Assembly (NCBI GenBank): GCA_934229725.1 | Contig: CAKQDX010000013.1 | Span: 1 to 59,098 of the forward strand | From: an uncultured Streptococcus sp. | GTDB lineage: Bacteria; Bacillota; Bacilli; Lactobacillales; Streptococcaceae | Direction of reading: 5' to 3' | Length of the DNA: 59,098 nucleotides | Shown: piece by piece, positions 45,257 through 53,595 of the stretch | Position numbering within the stretch: position 1 is the first letter of the stretch | Layout of the letters: each line of letters opens with the position of its first letter | The notes under the pieces: model-generated | What the model was told of the DNA's origin: nothing | What the model saw: only the letters and a program-made list of their open reading frames with translations | Databases searched by the model: none | Program-made: the position numbers and the translations under genes

Positions 45257-46126
45257 ATGATTATTTCATCTATTTATCAGGGGCTTCTATACGGAATCCT
45301 AGGTCTTGGGATTTACATGACCTTCCGTATCTTGGATTTTCCTGATTTGACAACAGAAGGTTCTTTCCCACTAGGTGGGGCAGTAGCAGTAACCCTTATG
45401 AATTTTGGTTGGAACCCCATTCTTGCGACCTTGGTTGCTGTCCTGGCTGGATGTGGAGCTGGACTTGTGACTGGTCTCCTCTATACTAAGGGTGAAATTC
45501 CTACTATCTTGGCAGGGATTTTGGTTATGACCTCACTTAACTCAGTCATGCTTATGATTATGGGAAGAGCCAATCTCGGTCTTCTTGATATTAAAACGAT
45601 CCAAGATTTACTTCCTTTCAGTAAGGACTACAACCTCTTGATTGTTGGTCTCTTAGCCGTAACCATTGTCATTGCTGCCTTGATTGTCTTTCTCAACACG
45701 CGCTTAGGACAAGCTTATATTGCTACGGGTGATAATCGAGACATGGCCAAATCTTTTGGTATTAACACAGACAATATGGAAGTGATGGGACTTGTCATCT
45801 CAAACGGTATTATTGCTCTTTCAGGAGCTTTGATTAGTCAACAGGACGGTTATGCCGACGTTTCTAAAGGGATTGGGGTTATCGTTATCGGACTTGCCAG
45901 CATTATCATTGGTGAGGTTTTGTATGCGACCAACTTGACCTTGTTGGAACGCTTGATTGCCATCTGTATTGGTTCTATCCTCTACCAATTCCTCTTGACT
46001 GGCGTTATTGCTCTAGGCTTTAACACCAACTACCTCAAACTCTTCAGTGCGATAGTTCTTGCCCTCTGCTTGATTTCGCCTGTCCTACGCCGAAAATTCT
46101 TTAAGGGGGTGACCTTATCACGATGA
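45257..46126 (+). CDS. trpY: ABC transporter permease, TrpY-like
   Basis: A 289-residue membrane protein with about eight hydrophobic segments, of the branched-chain-amino-acid type permease fold (BPD_transp_2). LDFPDLTTEGSFPLGGAVAV near residue 30 and ATGDNRDMAKSFGIN near 155 are characteristic of this subgroup. It starts nine bases after trpX behind AAGGAGG and overlaps the ATPase gene by four bases (ATGA), so the subunits are made together. Confidence 0.88.
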   Translation: MIISSIYQGLLYGILGLGIYMTFRILDFPDLTTEGSFPLGGAVAVTLMNFGWNPILATLVAVLAGCGAGLVTGLLYTKGEIPTILAGILVMTSLNSVMLMIMGRANLGLLDIKTIQDLLPFSKDYNLLIVGLLAVTIVIAALIVFLNTRLGQAYIATGDNRDMAKSFGINTDNMEVMGLVISNGIIALSGALISQQDGYADVSKGIGVIVIGLASIIIGEVLYATNLTLLERLIAICIGSILYQFLLTGVIALGFNTNYLKLFSAIVLALCLISPVLRRKFFKGVTLSR

Positions 46127-46881
46127 CAGCAATTGTAGAACTCAAAGATGCGACTGTTAAGGTTAATAACGGTTTTGACACCGAAAAAACAATTCTGGAC
46201 CATGTTAATCTCACTATTAGAGAAGGTGATTTTATTACTATTCTCGGTGGAAATGGTGCCGGAAAATCAACCCTCTTTAATGTCATTGCAGGAACCCTCA
46301 TGTTGACCAGTGGTCAGATTTTTATCATGGGTGAGGATGTTACGGCACTTCCTGCAGAGAAGCGTGCAAAGTATCTCTCACGTGTTTTCCAAGATCCTAA
46401 AATGGGAACAGCTCCTCGAATGACTGTTGCGGAAAACCTTTTGATTGCCAAATACCGTGGCGAAAAACGAGGCCTTAAATCACGTCAGATTCACCTGTAT
46501 ACCGAGGAGTTTCAAGGTTTGATTGAACGTATCAGTAACGGTCTGGAAAAACACTTGGAAACACCAGCAGGTCTTCTCTCAGGTGGTCAGCGCCAAGCCC
46601 TCAGCCTTTTAATGGCAACTCTTAAACGTCCTGAGCTCTTGCTCTTAGACGAACATACCGCAGCCCTGGATCCAAAGACCAGCGTGGCTCTTATGGAGTT
46701 GACTGATGAGTTTGTAACGGGTGACCACTTAACCGCCCTTATGATTACCCACCACATGGAAGATGCCCTTAAATATGGAAATCGTCTAATTGTAATGAAG
46801 GATGGTCAAATCATCAAAGACCTCACCAAGGAAGAAAAAGGTCAATTGGATATTACAGACTACTACGCAATGTTCGAGTAG
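46123..46881 (+). CDS. trpZ: ABC transporter ATP-binding protein, TrpZ-like
   Basis: A 252-residue ATPase. Walker A GGNGAGKST is at 42-50, the ABC signature is LLSGGQRQAL, and Walker B is LLLLDEHTAALDPK, with the His after the catalytic Glu replacing the usual Pro. The switch His is in MITHHMEDAL. It overlaps trpY by four bases and closes the operon. It powers import together with TrpX and TrpY. Confidence 0.9.
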   Translation: MTAIVELKDATVKVNNGFDTEKTILDHVNLTIREGDFITILGGNGAGKSTLFNVIAGTLMLTSGQIFIMGEDVTALPAEKRAKYLSRVFQDPKMGTAPRMTVAENLLIAKYRGEKRGLKSRQIHLYTEEFQGLIERISNGLEKHLETPAGLLSGGQRQALSLLMATLKRPELLLLDEHTAALDPKTSVALMELTDEFVTGDHLTALMITHHMEDALKYGNRLIVMKDGQIIKDLTKEEKGQLDITDYYAMFE

Positions 46882-46913
46882 GTCTAGCCTGACTCTAAAT
46901 TGTAAAATAAGCC

Positions 46914-46948
46914 AAAAAGTTGTATACTTAAAGGGTATGCAACTTTTT
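46914..46948 (+). terminator. Terminator of the trpXYZ-type operon
   Basis: AAAAAGTTGTATACT pairs with GGTATGCAACTTTTT around a five-base loop. Confidence 0.8.
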
Positions 46949-46970
46949 GTTGTGGCCTGTAAATCGACAA

Positions 46971-46999
46971 GAAGACTGTTCGCACGAACGTTCAGCTTC
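46971..46999 (+). promoter_or_regulatory. Hairpin upstream of RNase J2
   Basis: GAAG-CTG arms enclose GTTCG/CGAAC, giving an interrupted hairpin 60 bases before the rnjB start. No T run follows, so it is not a terminator. It may lie in the leader of rnjB or be a protein-binding site. Confidence 0.35.
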
Positions 47000-47060
47000 T
47001 TGGACCGTTTGTAAAAATAGGCTCTAGAAGAGAGTCAAACTAAAAAGGAGAAAAACAAGC

Positions 47061-48722
47061 ATGAGCGATATTAAAATTATTGCCCTAGGTGGAGTCCGTG
47101 AAAATGCTAAAAACCTCTATATTGTTGAGGTGAACGACTCTATCTTTATTTTGGATGCTGGTCTAAAGTATCCTGAAAATGAACAACTGGGTGTTGACTT
47201 TGTCATCCCTAACTTAGACTACTTGATTGAAAATAGAGACCGTATTCAAGGGATTTTCTTGACACATGGACATGCCGACGCTATTGGAGCCCTACCTTAT
47301 ATCTTGCAAGAAGTTAAGGTACCTGTCTTTGGTTCATCACTCACTATTGAGTTGGCTAAGCTATTTGTGAAAAATGCTGGCGTTAAGAAATTCAATAACT
47401 TCCATGTTATTGATGCCGAAACTGAAATTGAATTTGAAGATGCAGTAGTCTCATTCTTTAAGACAACCCACTCTATCCCAGAATCAATGGGTGTTGTTAT
47501 TGGTACAGACCAAGGCAATATCGTCTATACTGGGGACTTCAAATTTGACCAAGCAGCTCGTCCTTACTACAAAACTGATTTGGGCCGTTTGGCTGAAATC
47601 GGTCGTGATGGCGTTTTGGCTCTATTGTCTGACTCAGCGAATGCGACAAGCACTGAACAAACAGCGTCTGAAGCTGAAGTTGGTCAAGAAATGGACCATG
47701 TGATTTCCGATGCCGAAGGCCGTGTGATTATCGCTGCTGTTGCCTCAAACTTGGTTCGTATCCAACAAGTCTTTGACTCAGCAGCTGACCATGGACGTCG
47801 TGTTGTCCTTACTGGTTTTGATGTTGAAAATATTGTCCGTACAGCCATTCGTCTTAAAAAATTGACCGTTAATCATGAAAAACTGATTGTCAAACCTAAA
47901 GATATGGACAAGTTTGAAGACCACGAGTTGATTATCCTTGAAAATGGTCGTATGGGTGAACCTATTGATGGCCTTCAAAAGATGGCTGTTGGTCGTCACC
48001 GCTACGTTCAAATCAAAGAAGGCGATTTGGTTTATATTGTAACCACACCAAGTATTGCCAAAGAAGCAATAGTAGCACGTGTCAACAATGCTATTTATAA
48101 GGCTGGTGGTTCTGTTAAGATGATTACGCAAAGTCTGCGAGTGTCTGGACATGCCAATGCCCGTGAACTTCAACTCATGATTAACCTTCTTCGCCCACAG
48201 TATCTATTCCCTATCCAAGGTGAGTATCGTGACCTTCAAGCTCATGCCGAGTTGGCTTTGGAAGTTGGTCTTCTTCCTGAGAATATCTACATTGTCAAAC
48301 GTGGTGATATCATGCACTTGTCTGAAGATCAAGGTTTCCTTCATGAAGGAGCTGTCCCAGCTGGTGATGTTATGATTGATGGTAATGCTATCGGTGATGT
48401 TGGGAATATAGTCCTTCGTGACCGTAAGGTCTTGTCTGAAGATGGTATCTTCATCGTAGCCATCACGGTTAACAAGAAGGAGCGCAAGATTGTCTCTAAA
48501 GCACGTGTGAACACACGTGGATTCGTCTATGTTAAGAAGAGTCGTGACATTCTCCGTGAATCTGCTGATATTGTCAATGCGACTGTTGAAAATTACTTGG
48601 CAGGAGATAGTTTTGATTGGGGAGAACTTAAAGGTGCCGTTCGTGATGACGTCGCTAAGTTCCTCTTTGACCAAACCAAACGTCGTCCAGCAATTCTTCC
48701 AGTCGTTATGGAAGTACGTTAA
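47061..48722 (+). CDS. rnjB: Ribonuclease J2
   Basis: RNase J2 pairs with RNase J1 in mRNA decay and rRNA maturation. The protein has 553 residues with a beta-lactamase, a beta-CASP and a C-terminal domain. The metal motif HxHxDH is degenerate: HGHADA at 69-74 lacks the last His. The conserved P-[VI]-H-G-E-Y-R motif reads PIQGEYR, with Gln386 for His. These substitutions distinguish J2 from the active J1, and J2 is known to have weak catalytic activity of its own. AAAGGAG is upstream of the ATG. It is transcribed alone. Confidence 0.93.
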   Translation: MSDIKIIALGGVRENAKNLYIVEVNDSIFILDAGLKYPENEQLGVDFVIPNLDYLIENRDRIQGIFLTHGHADAIGALPYILQEVKVPVFGSSLTIELAKLFVKNAGVKKFNNFHVIDAETEIEFEDAVVSFFKTTHSIPESMGVVIGTDQGNIVYTGDFKFDQAARPYYKTDLGRLAEIGRDGVLALLSDSANATSTEQTASEAEVGQEMDHVISDAEGRVIIAAVASNLVRIQQVFDSAADHGRRVVLTGFDVENIVRTAIRLKKLTVNHEKLIVKPKDMDKFEDHELIILENGRMGEPIDGLQKMAVGRHRYVQIKEGDLVYIVTTPSIAKEAIVARVNNAIYKAGGSVKMITQSLRVSGHANARELQLMINLLRPQYLFPIQGEYRDLQAHAELALEVGLLPENIYIVKRGDIMHLSEDQGFLHEGAVPAGDVMIDGNAIGDVGNIVLRDRKVLSEDGIFIVAITVNKKERKIVSKARVNTRGFVYVKKSRDILRESADIVNATVENYLAGDSFDWGELKGAVRDDVAKFLFDQTKRRPAILPVVMEVR

Positions 48723-48797
48723 TCAACGATTAGCGTGTGAGTGTGTTACTGACATTCATTGATATTAGGAAGTCTCATAAGACTGTTTTGAAAAAGC

Positions 48798-48823
48798 AAA
48801 AGCTGGGTCAACCCAGCTTTTCT
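48798..48823 (+). terminator. Terminator after rnjB
   Basis: AAAAGCTGGG and CCCAGCTTTT pair around TCAA. Confidence 0.8.
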
Positions 48824-48846
48824 ATCATTAAGAAAGGAAAAGACAA

Positions 48847-49629
48847 ATGGCTTTTTTTCAAATTGAATATTCATCTGACGTTCTAGGACAGTACCGACAA
48901 GTAGATGTCATTTATCCAGACCGTGATCAAATTGCAGAAACCGAAAGCGATACGGATATTCCAGTGCTTTATCTCCTTCATGGCATGGGGGGCAATCATA
49001 ATTCTTGGGCTTTCCGTACCAATATTCAACGCCTTCTTCGAAAGACTAACCTCATCGTCATTATGCCTAATTCTGAAAATGGATGGTATACCAATACGAA
49101 TTATGGAGTTCGCTATTACGATGCCATTGCCAAGGAGCTTCCACAAGTCATGCAGCGTTTCTTCCCAAGTATGACGAAAAAGCGTGAAAAGACTTTTATC
49201 GCTGGGCTTTCTATGGGTGGCTATGGTTCTTTCAAACTAGCCTTAACGACCAATCATTTTGCTTGTGCAGGTTCATTCTCGGGTGCTCTTGGTTTATCAG
49301 CAGAGATAATGACAGATGAGACCAGTGAGTCTAAGGCATACTGGCAAGGTGTTTTTGGCGATTTGAAAGGAAAAGACATTGCGCAACACAAACTGGTGAA
49401 TCTAGCCAAGCAACATGACAAGAAAACCAAATTCTTTGCCTGGTGTGGCTTGGAGGATTTCCTTTTTGATACTCAAGATCAAGCAGTTGCTGATTTGAAG
49501 GCTCTTGGCCTAGATATTGACTACCATACAGACCATGGAAGACATGAATGGTATTATTGGGAAAAACAATTGGAAGCTTACCTGGAATGGTTGCCAATTG
49601 ATTACGTAAAAGAAGAACGTTTGTCTTAA
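48847..49629 (+). CDS. estA: Tributyrin-type esterase (EstA-like)
   Basis: A 260-residue alpha/beta hydrolase of the esterase D/EstA type. The nucleophile elbow is GLSMG with Ser122, and the oxyanion motif HGMGG is at 45-49. The acid and base are probably the Asp in WCGLEDFLFD and the His in GRHEWYYWEKQL. EstA of dairy cocci makes and cleaves short-chain esters. In pneumococcus an orthologue removes acetyl groups from sialic acid; which activity dominates here is not readable. AAAGGAAAAG precedes the ATG and there is no signal peptide, so it is cytoplasmic. Confidence 0.9.
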   Translation: MAFFQIEYSSDVLGQYRQVDVIYPDRDQIAETESDTDIPVLYLLHGMGGNHNSWAFRTNIQRLLRKTNLIVIMPNSENGWYTNTNYGVRYYDAIAKELPQVMQRFFPSMTKKREKTFIAGLSMGGYGSFKLALTTNHFACAGSFSGALGLSAEIMTDETSESKAYWQGVFGDLKGKDIAQHKLVNLAKQHDKKTKFFAWCGLEDFLFDTQDQAVADLKALGLDIDYHTDHGRHEWYYWEKQLEAYLEWLPIDYVKEERLS

Positions 49630-49690
49630 TGGGTCAATCTTGTAACATCTTGTCAAAGAGATGATAAAAGCTTAAACTTATATTTTTTAC

Positions 49691-49719
49691 TTGTCAGAAC
49701 TATTAGAGCTTGATATACT
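49691..49719 (+). promoter_or_regulatory. Promoter of the metalloprotease operon
   Basis: TTGTCA at 49691-49696, a 17-base spacer and TATACT at 49714-49719 preceded by TGA. Confidence 0.65.
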
Positions 49720-49749
49720 AAGGGAAGTTTCGAAAAGGAGGCTCAAAAA

Positions 49750-50469
49750 ATGAAAAAATTCGTTAGAGTAATCTACCGTATTCCCAAACTCATTTTACAA
49801 TTTATTTGGAACCTCATTTGGGGCCTATTTAAACTTGCCCTTATCCTAGCCTTAGTTGGTTACGGACTTATCTATTATGCAAACAACTCTCAAAGCACAC
49901 TAGCTACCAATATTAATCAAGCCTTTCGACAAGTTGAGTTAGGTTTTAGTGGCAACAGTACCAGTGATGTTGAAAAATCGGTCTCCAATCTCTCAACGAC
50001 AGATACTATCCCTGAGTCAAATGGGGCAAGATGGGCACAAAATACAGCCAGCATCTATATTCAGTCTACTGATGAAACCTTGGTCGCTGCATATAAGGAA
50101 GCTATCACAAATTGGAATAATACAGGTGCTTTTATCTTTACCTTTACAGATGATGCCTCAAAAGCTGACATCGTAGCGACAGACTATTCGGATGCTAATT
50201 CACAGGCAGCGGGTCTAGCAGATAGTCAGACCAATGTTGTGACCAATCGCATTACCCATGTGGAAGTCAAACTCAATCGTTATTTCCTTTTGAATCCTGA
50301 TTTCGGCTATACCCATAAACGTATTGTCAATACAGCTGAACATGAATTGGGGCATGCCATTGGCTTAGACCACGATGATTCTAAGGTCTCAGTCATGCAG
50401 TCAGCAGGGTCTTATTACGGTATTCAACAGACCGATATTGATCGGGTTCATGCTCTTTATGCTAATTAG
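49750..50469 (+). CDS. Membrane-anchored matrixin-like zinc metalloprotease
   Basis: A 239-residue protein with a basic N-terminus, a membrane segment at about 22-44 and an extracellular catalytic domain. The zinc motif H198-E199-L-G-H202-A-I-G-L-D-H208 matches the metzincin pattern HExxHxxGxxH, and Met216 in SVMQS is the Met-turn. The segment ARWAQNTASIYIQ followed by WNNTGAFIFTFTDD resembles the matrixin (M10) fold. Such bacterial proteins are rarely studied. It lies 11 bases before a membrane-protein gene in the same operon, which may be a partner. AAAAGGAGG is upstream. Confidence 0.88.
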   Translation: MKKFVRVIYRIPKLILQFIWNLIWGLFKLALILALVGYGLIYYANNSQSTLATNINQAFRQVELGFSGNSTSDVEKSVSNLSTTDTIPESNGARWAQNTASIYIQSTDETLVAAYKEAITNWNNTGAFIFTFTDDASKADIVATDYSDANSQAAGLADSQTNVVTNRITHVEVKLNRYFLLNPDFGYTHKRIVNTAEHELGHAIGLDHDDSKVSVMQSAGSYYGIQQTDIDRVHALYAN

Positions 50470-50480
50470 GGAGGTTTGTA

Positions 50481-50852
50481 ATGCGTCTTTTAAAACGCCT
50501 TGCCAGACGTTACCCTATGCAGACCTTTCTCTTTCTTTTTAATGCTGGGGTCTTTACCTGGTTGCAAACAACAGGAACTATAATTACACACCGTTTAGGC
50601 TTGTCAGGAGATGGTATTTGGCTCTATATTCCCGACTGGCTTAAAATAGTGACTCGTCATTCTATGGAGAGTATTCAAACGCTATACGGTACCTCGGGTT
50701 GGACTTGGTTGATTATTTCCATGCTTTTAACTTGGCTTGTGACCTTTCTTAGAGGTTTGATGAGAGCGGTGATTCTCATTCTGATAGTTAGTCTTGGCTT
50801 ATGGCTAGTCTACCGACACTTTGAACTTTTACAAAATCTAAAACTGTCCTAG
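50481..50852 (+). CDS. Small membrane protein coupled to the metalloprotease
   Basis: A 123-residue protein with an N-terminal basic segment and hydrophobic stretches at about 12-35 and 72-115. I do not recognise a family. The stretch between them (HRLGLSGDGIWLYIPDWLKI) resembles the loop before a rhomboid-like segment, but the catalytic GxS motif of rhomboid proteases is absent. It follows the metalloprotease gene after 11 bases, with GGGAGG before its ATG, so it is probably co-expressed. The stop codon lies in the loop of the terminator. Confidence 0.75.
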   Translation: MRLLKRLARRYPMQTFLFLFNAGVFTWLQTTGTIITHRLGLSGDGIWLYIPDWLKIVTRHSMESIQTLYGTSGWTWLIISMLLTWLVTFLRGLMRAVILILIVSLGLWLVYRHFELLQNLKLS

Positions 50853-50870
50853 TAGGGCAGTTTTAGTTTC
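50838..50870 (+). terminator. Terminator of the metalloprotease operon
   Basis: CTAAAACTGTCC (50838-50849) pairs with 50855-50866 around the TAG-containing loop. Confidence 0.8.
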
Positions 50871-50963
50871 CTCTAACAAGTGACTTGGCTATCAAAACAT
50901 AGACTATTTTCTGTAGATGAAATGAGACAGTTCCTTTAATAATTTCAGAACGAGCTGTAGACA

Positions 50964-51088
50964 AGACTTTTCGTTGTGAGAAAAGTAAAAGCTTTAGGCA
51001 CTCGGAAGTTTTGAGACACTAGGCTCAAAACTTAGCTATGGAATTCCGAAGGAAGTCGCTAGCGTCCGCACTCACCTAAGAAAAGTCT
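50964..51088. mobile_element. MITE-like element of about 125 bp
   Basis: Ends are imperfect inverted repeats, AGACTTTTCGTTGTGAG at 50964-50980 and CTCACCTAAGAAAAGTCT at 51071-51088. Inside is a perfect hairpin AAGTTTTGAG/CTCAAAACTT at about 51006-51033, followed by GGAATTCC and a GTCGCTAGCG segment. It carries no reading frame. The layout fits a miniature inverted-repeat element or small dispersed repeat; a second copy was not found in this window. Confidence 0.55.
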
Positions 51089-51112
51089 AAAAAGAAGAAT
51101 TAAGGTCAATTT

Positions 51113-51138
51113 AAAACTGCCCATCAGGGCGGTTTTTG
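51113..51138 (+). terminator. Second terminator after the MITE-like element
   Basis: AAAACTGCCC and GGGCGGTTTT pair around ATCA. It closely resembles the terminator at 50838, with the 125-bp element between the two. Confidence 0.75.
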
Positions 51139-51170
51139 ATTCATTAGCCCGTTCATTTTCTTTAAAAATA

Positions 51171-51179
51171 TGGTATAAT
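51171..51179 (+). promoter_or_regulatory. Extended -10 promoter of the flavodoxin gene
   Basis: TGG-TATAAT with TATAAT at 51174-51179. Confidence 0.6.
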
Positions 51180-51208
51180 ATAGCTAATTTATTAATTTGG
51201 AGGACATT

Positions 51209-51652
51209 ATGGCTTTAGCAAAAATCGTTTATGCCAGTATGACCGGTAACACGGAAGAAATCGCAGATATTGTTGCCAAAAAATTGGAAGAATTGGGTCA
51301 CACTGTTGATGTAGACGAGTGTACAACGGTTGATGCCGCTGATTTTGAAGATGCGGATATCTGTATTGTCGCAACTTACACTTATGGTGATGGAGAGTTG
51401 CCAGATGAAATCGTTGACTTTTACGAAGATTTGGCTGACCTTGACTTGTCAGGCAAGATTTTCGGTGTTGTAGGTTCAGGAGATACCTTCTACGATTATT
51501 TCTGTCATTCAGTAGATGAGTTTGAAAATCAATTTACTTTTACAGGTGCGACTAAAGGTGCAGACAGTGTAAAAGTTGATCTCTCCGCTGAAGATGAAGA
51601 TATCGAGAACCTAGAAGCTTTCGCTGAAAAAATTTCAGATGCATTAGCATAG
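51209..51652 (+). CDS. fld: Flavodoxin
   Basis: A 147-residue FMN-binding electron carrier. The phosphate loop SMTGNTEEIAD is at about 10-20. The isoalloxazine-contact segments are TYTYGDGELPDE and GSGDTFYDYFCHSVDEFE. It is acidic, as expected for a redox partner. The ATG at 51209 follows TTGGAGGA; the in-frame start at 51197 would lie inside that ribosome-binding site. It begins the conserved run flavodoxin, (clcA), chorismate mutase, rplS. Confidence 0.95.
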   Translation: MALAKIVYASMTGNTEEIADIVAKKLEELGHTVDVDECTTVDAADFEDADICIVATYTYGDGELPDEIVDFYEDLADLDLSGKIFGVVGSGDTFYDYFCHSVDEFENQFTFTGATKGADSVKVDLSAEDEDIENLEAFAEKISDALA

Positions 51653-51657
51653 GGAAC

Positions 51658-51683
51658 AAGCAGAGTTATTTCTGCTTTTATTG
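51658..51683 (+). terminator. Terminator after the flavodoxin gene
   Basis: AAGCAGA (51658-51664) pairs with TCTGCTT (51671-51677), followed by TT and A/T. It may be weak and allow read-through into clcA. Confidence 0.55.
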
Positions 51684-51703
51684 TAGTCAAATTTGGAGTT
51701 TTT

Positions 51704-53239
51704 ATGAATGAAATAGAAAGAGATTTTAGGACGCAATCTCAACATCTCCTATGGTCAGTTTGGCGTGGGCTCTTAGTCGGTGTAGCTGCAGGTGCAGTCG
51801 TTAGCCTCTTTCGTTGGTTAATTGCTAAGGGAGCCCAGATATCGGTAGCCATTTATCAAGATGCCCTACACAAACCAGTTCTTATTTTAGGAATTGTCTT
51901 TGTCAATTTGGTCTTTGCCATCTTGATTGGTTATCTCATAAAACAAGAAAAAGATATTAAAGGTTCAGGTATTCCTCATGTCGAAGGGGAATTGATGGGA
52001 CTTTTAGATCCCTCCTGGTGGTCTGTTCTATGGCGTAAATTCCTTGGCGGCGTCCTTGGCATTTCAATGGGTCTGATGTTGGGACGTGAAGGACCGAGTA
52101 TTCAGTTGGGAGCTATGACAGCGAAAGGTTTGTCCAAAGGCCTCAAACTTTCAGCCCGTGATCAGCGTGTCTTGATTGCTGCTGGGGCTGCCGCTGGTTT
52201 GTCAGCAGCCTTCAATGCCCCTATTGCCGGTCTCTTGTTCGTTGTTGAAGAAGTTTACCACCATTTCTACCGTCATGTTTGGGTTAGCGCCTTAACAGCG
52301 TCTTTAGTGGCTAATGCTGTTTCCCTGCGTGTCTTTGGACAGGAACCAGTCCTAGCCATGACAGAGAAATTACCTTTCTTTCCACTTAAGGATTATTGGA
52401 TTCTATTGCTTTTAGGCATATTTCTGGGAGTTCTTGGATATGGCTACGAGTGGGTCGTTTTACGTATTGGCAAAGTTTACCAAGTTTTGGGAAAATTGTT
52501 CCATCTACCCTCTCATTTTCATGGGCTTTTGACGGTGCTTCTTATCATTCCAGTGGGTCTATACTTCCCAAATCTTCTCGGTGGTGGTAACGCCTTGATT
52601 TTAGCGTTAGATGGCCTGCGACCTGTTTTAACCGTAGCAATTCTTTACTTGGCAATTAGGTTCATTTGGAGTATGTTGTCTTTTGGTTCAGGATTTCCTG
52701 GTGGGATTTTCCTTCCTATTTTGACCTTAGGTGCTCTTTCAGGTGCTGTATTTGCGGTAGCTTTTGAAAATCTAGGACTTATACATCCTAATCAGTTTCC
52801 TGTTTTCATCATCCTTGGTATGGCTGGTTATTTCGGTGCGGTGTCTAAGGCGCCACTTACGGCTATGATTTTGGTGACTGAGATGGTCGGTAATCTTAAC
52901 CAGTTGATGACTATTGGAGTAGTTACCTTGATAGCCTATTTGATTATGGATTTCATGGGAGGAGAGCCTGTTTATGAAGCCATGCTTCATGATTTGATTG
53001 CTCACACACCAGAGAAAGTAGACAAAACACCAACTATGATTGATTTACCTGTTAAGGACAATCTTGCAGGGCGTCTGGTTAAGGATTTAACTCTGCCTGA
53101 AGGTGTCTTGATAACTACCCAGATTTATAAGGACCAATCTGAAATCGTTCATGGCGATACGCAATTAAAGGCTGGAGCTACTCTATATCTGGTTGCGGAT
53201 GAAAGTCATATCAGTCAGATTAGAAAACTGTTTAAATAG
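51704..53239 (+). CDS. clcA: ClC-family chloride channel/antiporter with RCK-C domain
   Basis: A 511-residue membrane protein. The three ion-pathway motifs are canonical: GSGIPHVEG near residue 88, GREGPSIQLG near 127 with the gating Glu, and GSGFPGGIFLP near 329. About 430-511 forms a TrkA-C (RCK-C) domain, which binds ligands in related transporters. Proteins of this type exchange chloride for protons in acid resistance. The start is the ATG at 51704 behind TTTGGAG. It differs in every ion-pathway motif from the ClC encoded at 53596. Confidence 0.92.
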   Translation: MNEIERDFRTQSQHLLWSVWRGLLVGVAAGAVVSLFRWLIAKGAQISVAIYQDALHKPVLILGIVFVNLVFAILIGYLIKQEKDIKGSGIPHVEGELMGLLDPSWWSVLWRKFLGGVLGISMGLMLGREGPSIQLGAMTAKGLSKGLKLSARDQRVLIAAGAAAGLSAAFNAPIAGLLFVVEEVYHHFYRHVWVSALTASLVANAVSLRVFGQEPVLAMTEKLPFFPLKDYWILLLLGIFLGVLGYGYEWVVLRIGKVYQVLGKLFHLPSHFHGLLTVLLIIPVGLYFPNLLGGGNALILALDGLRPVLTVAILYLAIRFIWSMLSFGSGFPGGIFLPILTLGALSGAVFAVAFENLGLIHPNQFPVFIILGMAGYFGAVSKAPLTAMILVTEMVGNLNQLMTIGVVTLIAYLIMDFMGGEPVYEAMLHDLIAHTPEKVDKTPTMIDLPVKDNLAGRLVKDLTLPEGVLITTQIYKDQSEIVHGDTQLKAGATLYLVADESHISQIRKLFK

Positions 53240-53246
53240 CAAATTC

Positions 53247-53290
53247 AATGACTTGAGACTCTTTTGTCCTCAAGTCATTTTTGTTATAAT
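53247..53290 (+). terminator. Terminator of clcA followed by the promoter of the chorismate mutase gene
   Basis: AATGACTTGAG pairs with CTCAAGTCATT (53269-53279), followed by T's. TGT-TATAAT (53285-53290) comes directly after, so one operon ends and the next begins within a few bases. Confidence 0.75.
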
Positions 53291-53313
53291 GGATAGAACA
53301 AAAGGAGGTCATC

Positions 53314-53586
53314 ATGGACTTAAATGAGATTCGCCAACAGATAGATGCCGTCGATAAAGACATTGTAGCTCTGTTGGAAGAACGTATGAAATTAGTAACT
53401 CAAGTAAGTGCTTATAAACAGAGCACCGGAAAGGCAATTTATGATCCCGAACGAGAGCAGGCCCTGCTAGACAAGGTAGGCGCTAGTGTTCTTAATCCTG
53501 AATATAAAGAAGCTATCGTCGCAAGTTTTGCGGATATGATGAAGCATTCACGCACTTATCAAGCAAGTAAGCTGGAAGGAAAGTAG
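53314..53586 (+). CDS. Chorismate mutase, AroQ type
   Basis: A 90-residue all-helical chorismate mutase, which converts chorismate to prephenate for Phe and Tyr synthesis. The start LNEIRQQIDAVDKDIVALLEER holds the first active-site Arg (RxxID), and VSAYKQSTGKAIYDPEREQ carries the Lys and the RE(Q) residues. There is no fused dehydratase domain. AAAGGAGG is upstream. It is followed after nine bases by the second ClC gene, with which it is probably transcribed, although the functions are unrelated. Confidence 0.93.
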   Translation: MDLNEIRQQIDAVDKDIVALLEERMKLVTQVSAYKQSTGKAIYDPEREQALLDKVGASVLNPEYKEAIVASFADMMKHSRTYQASKLEGK

Positions 53587-53595
53587 GTCTCTAGG

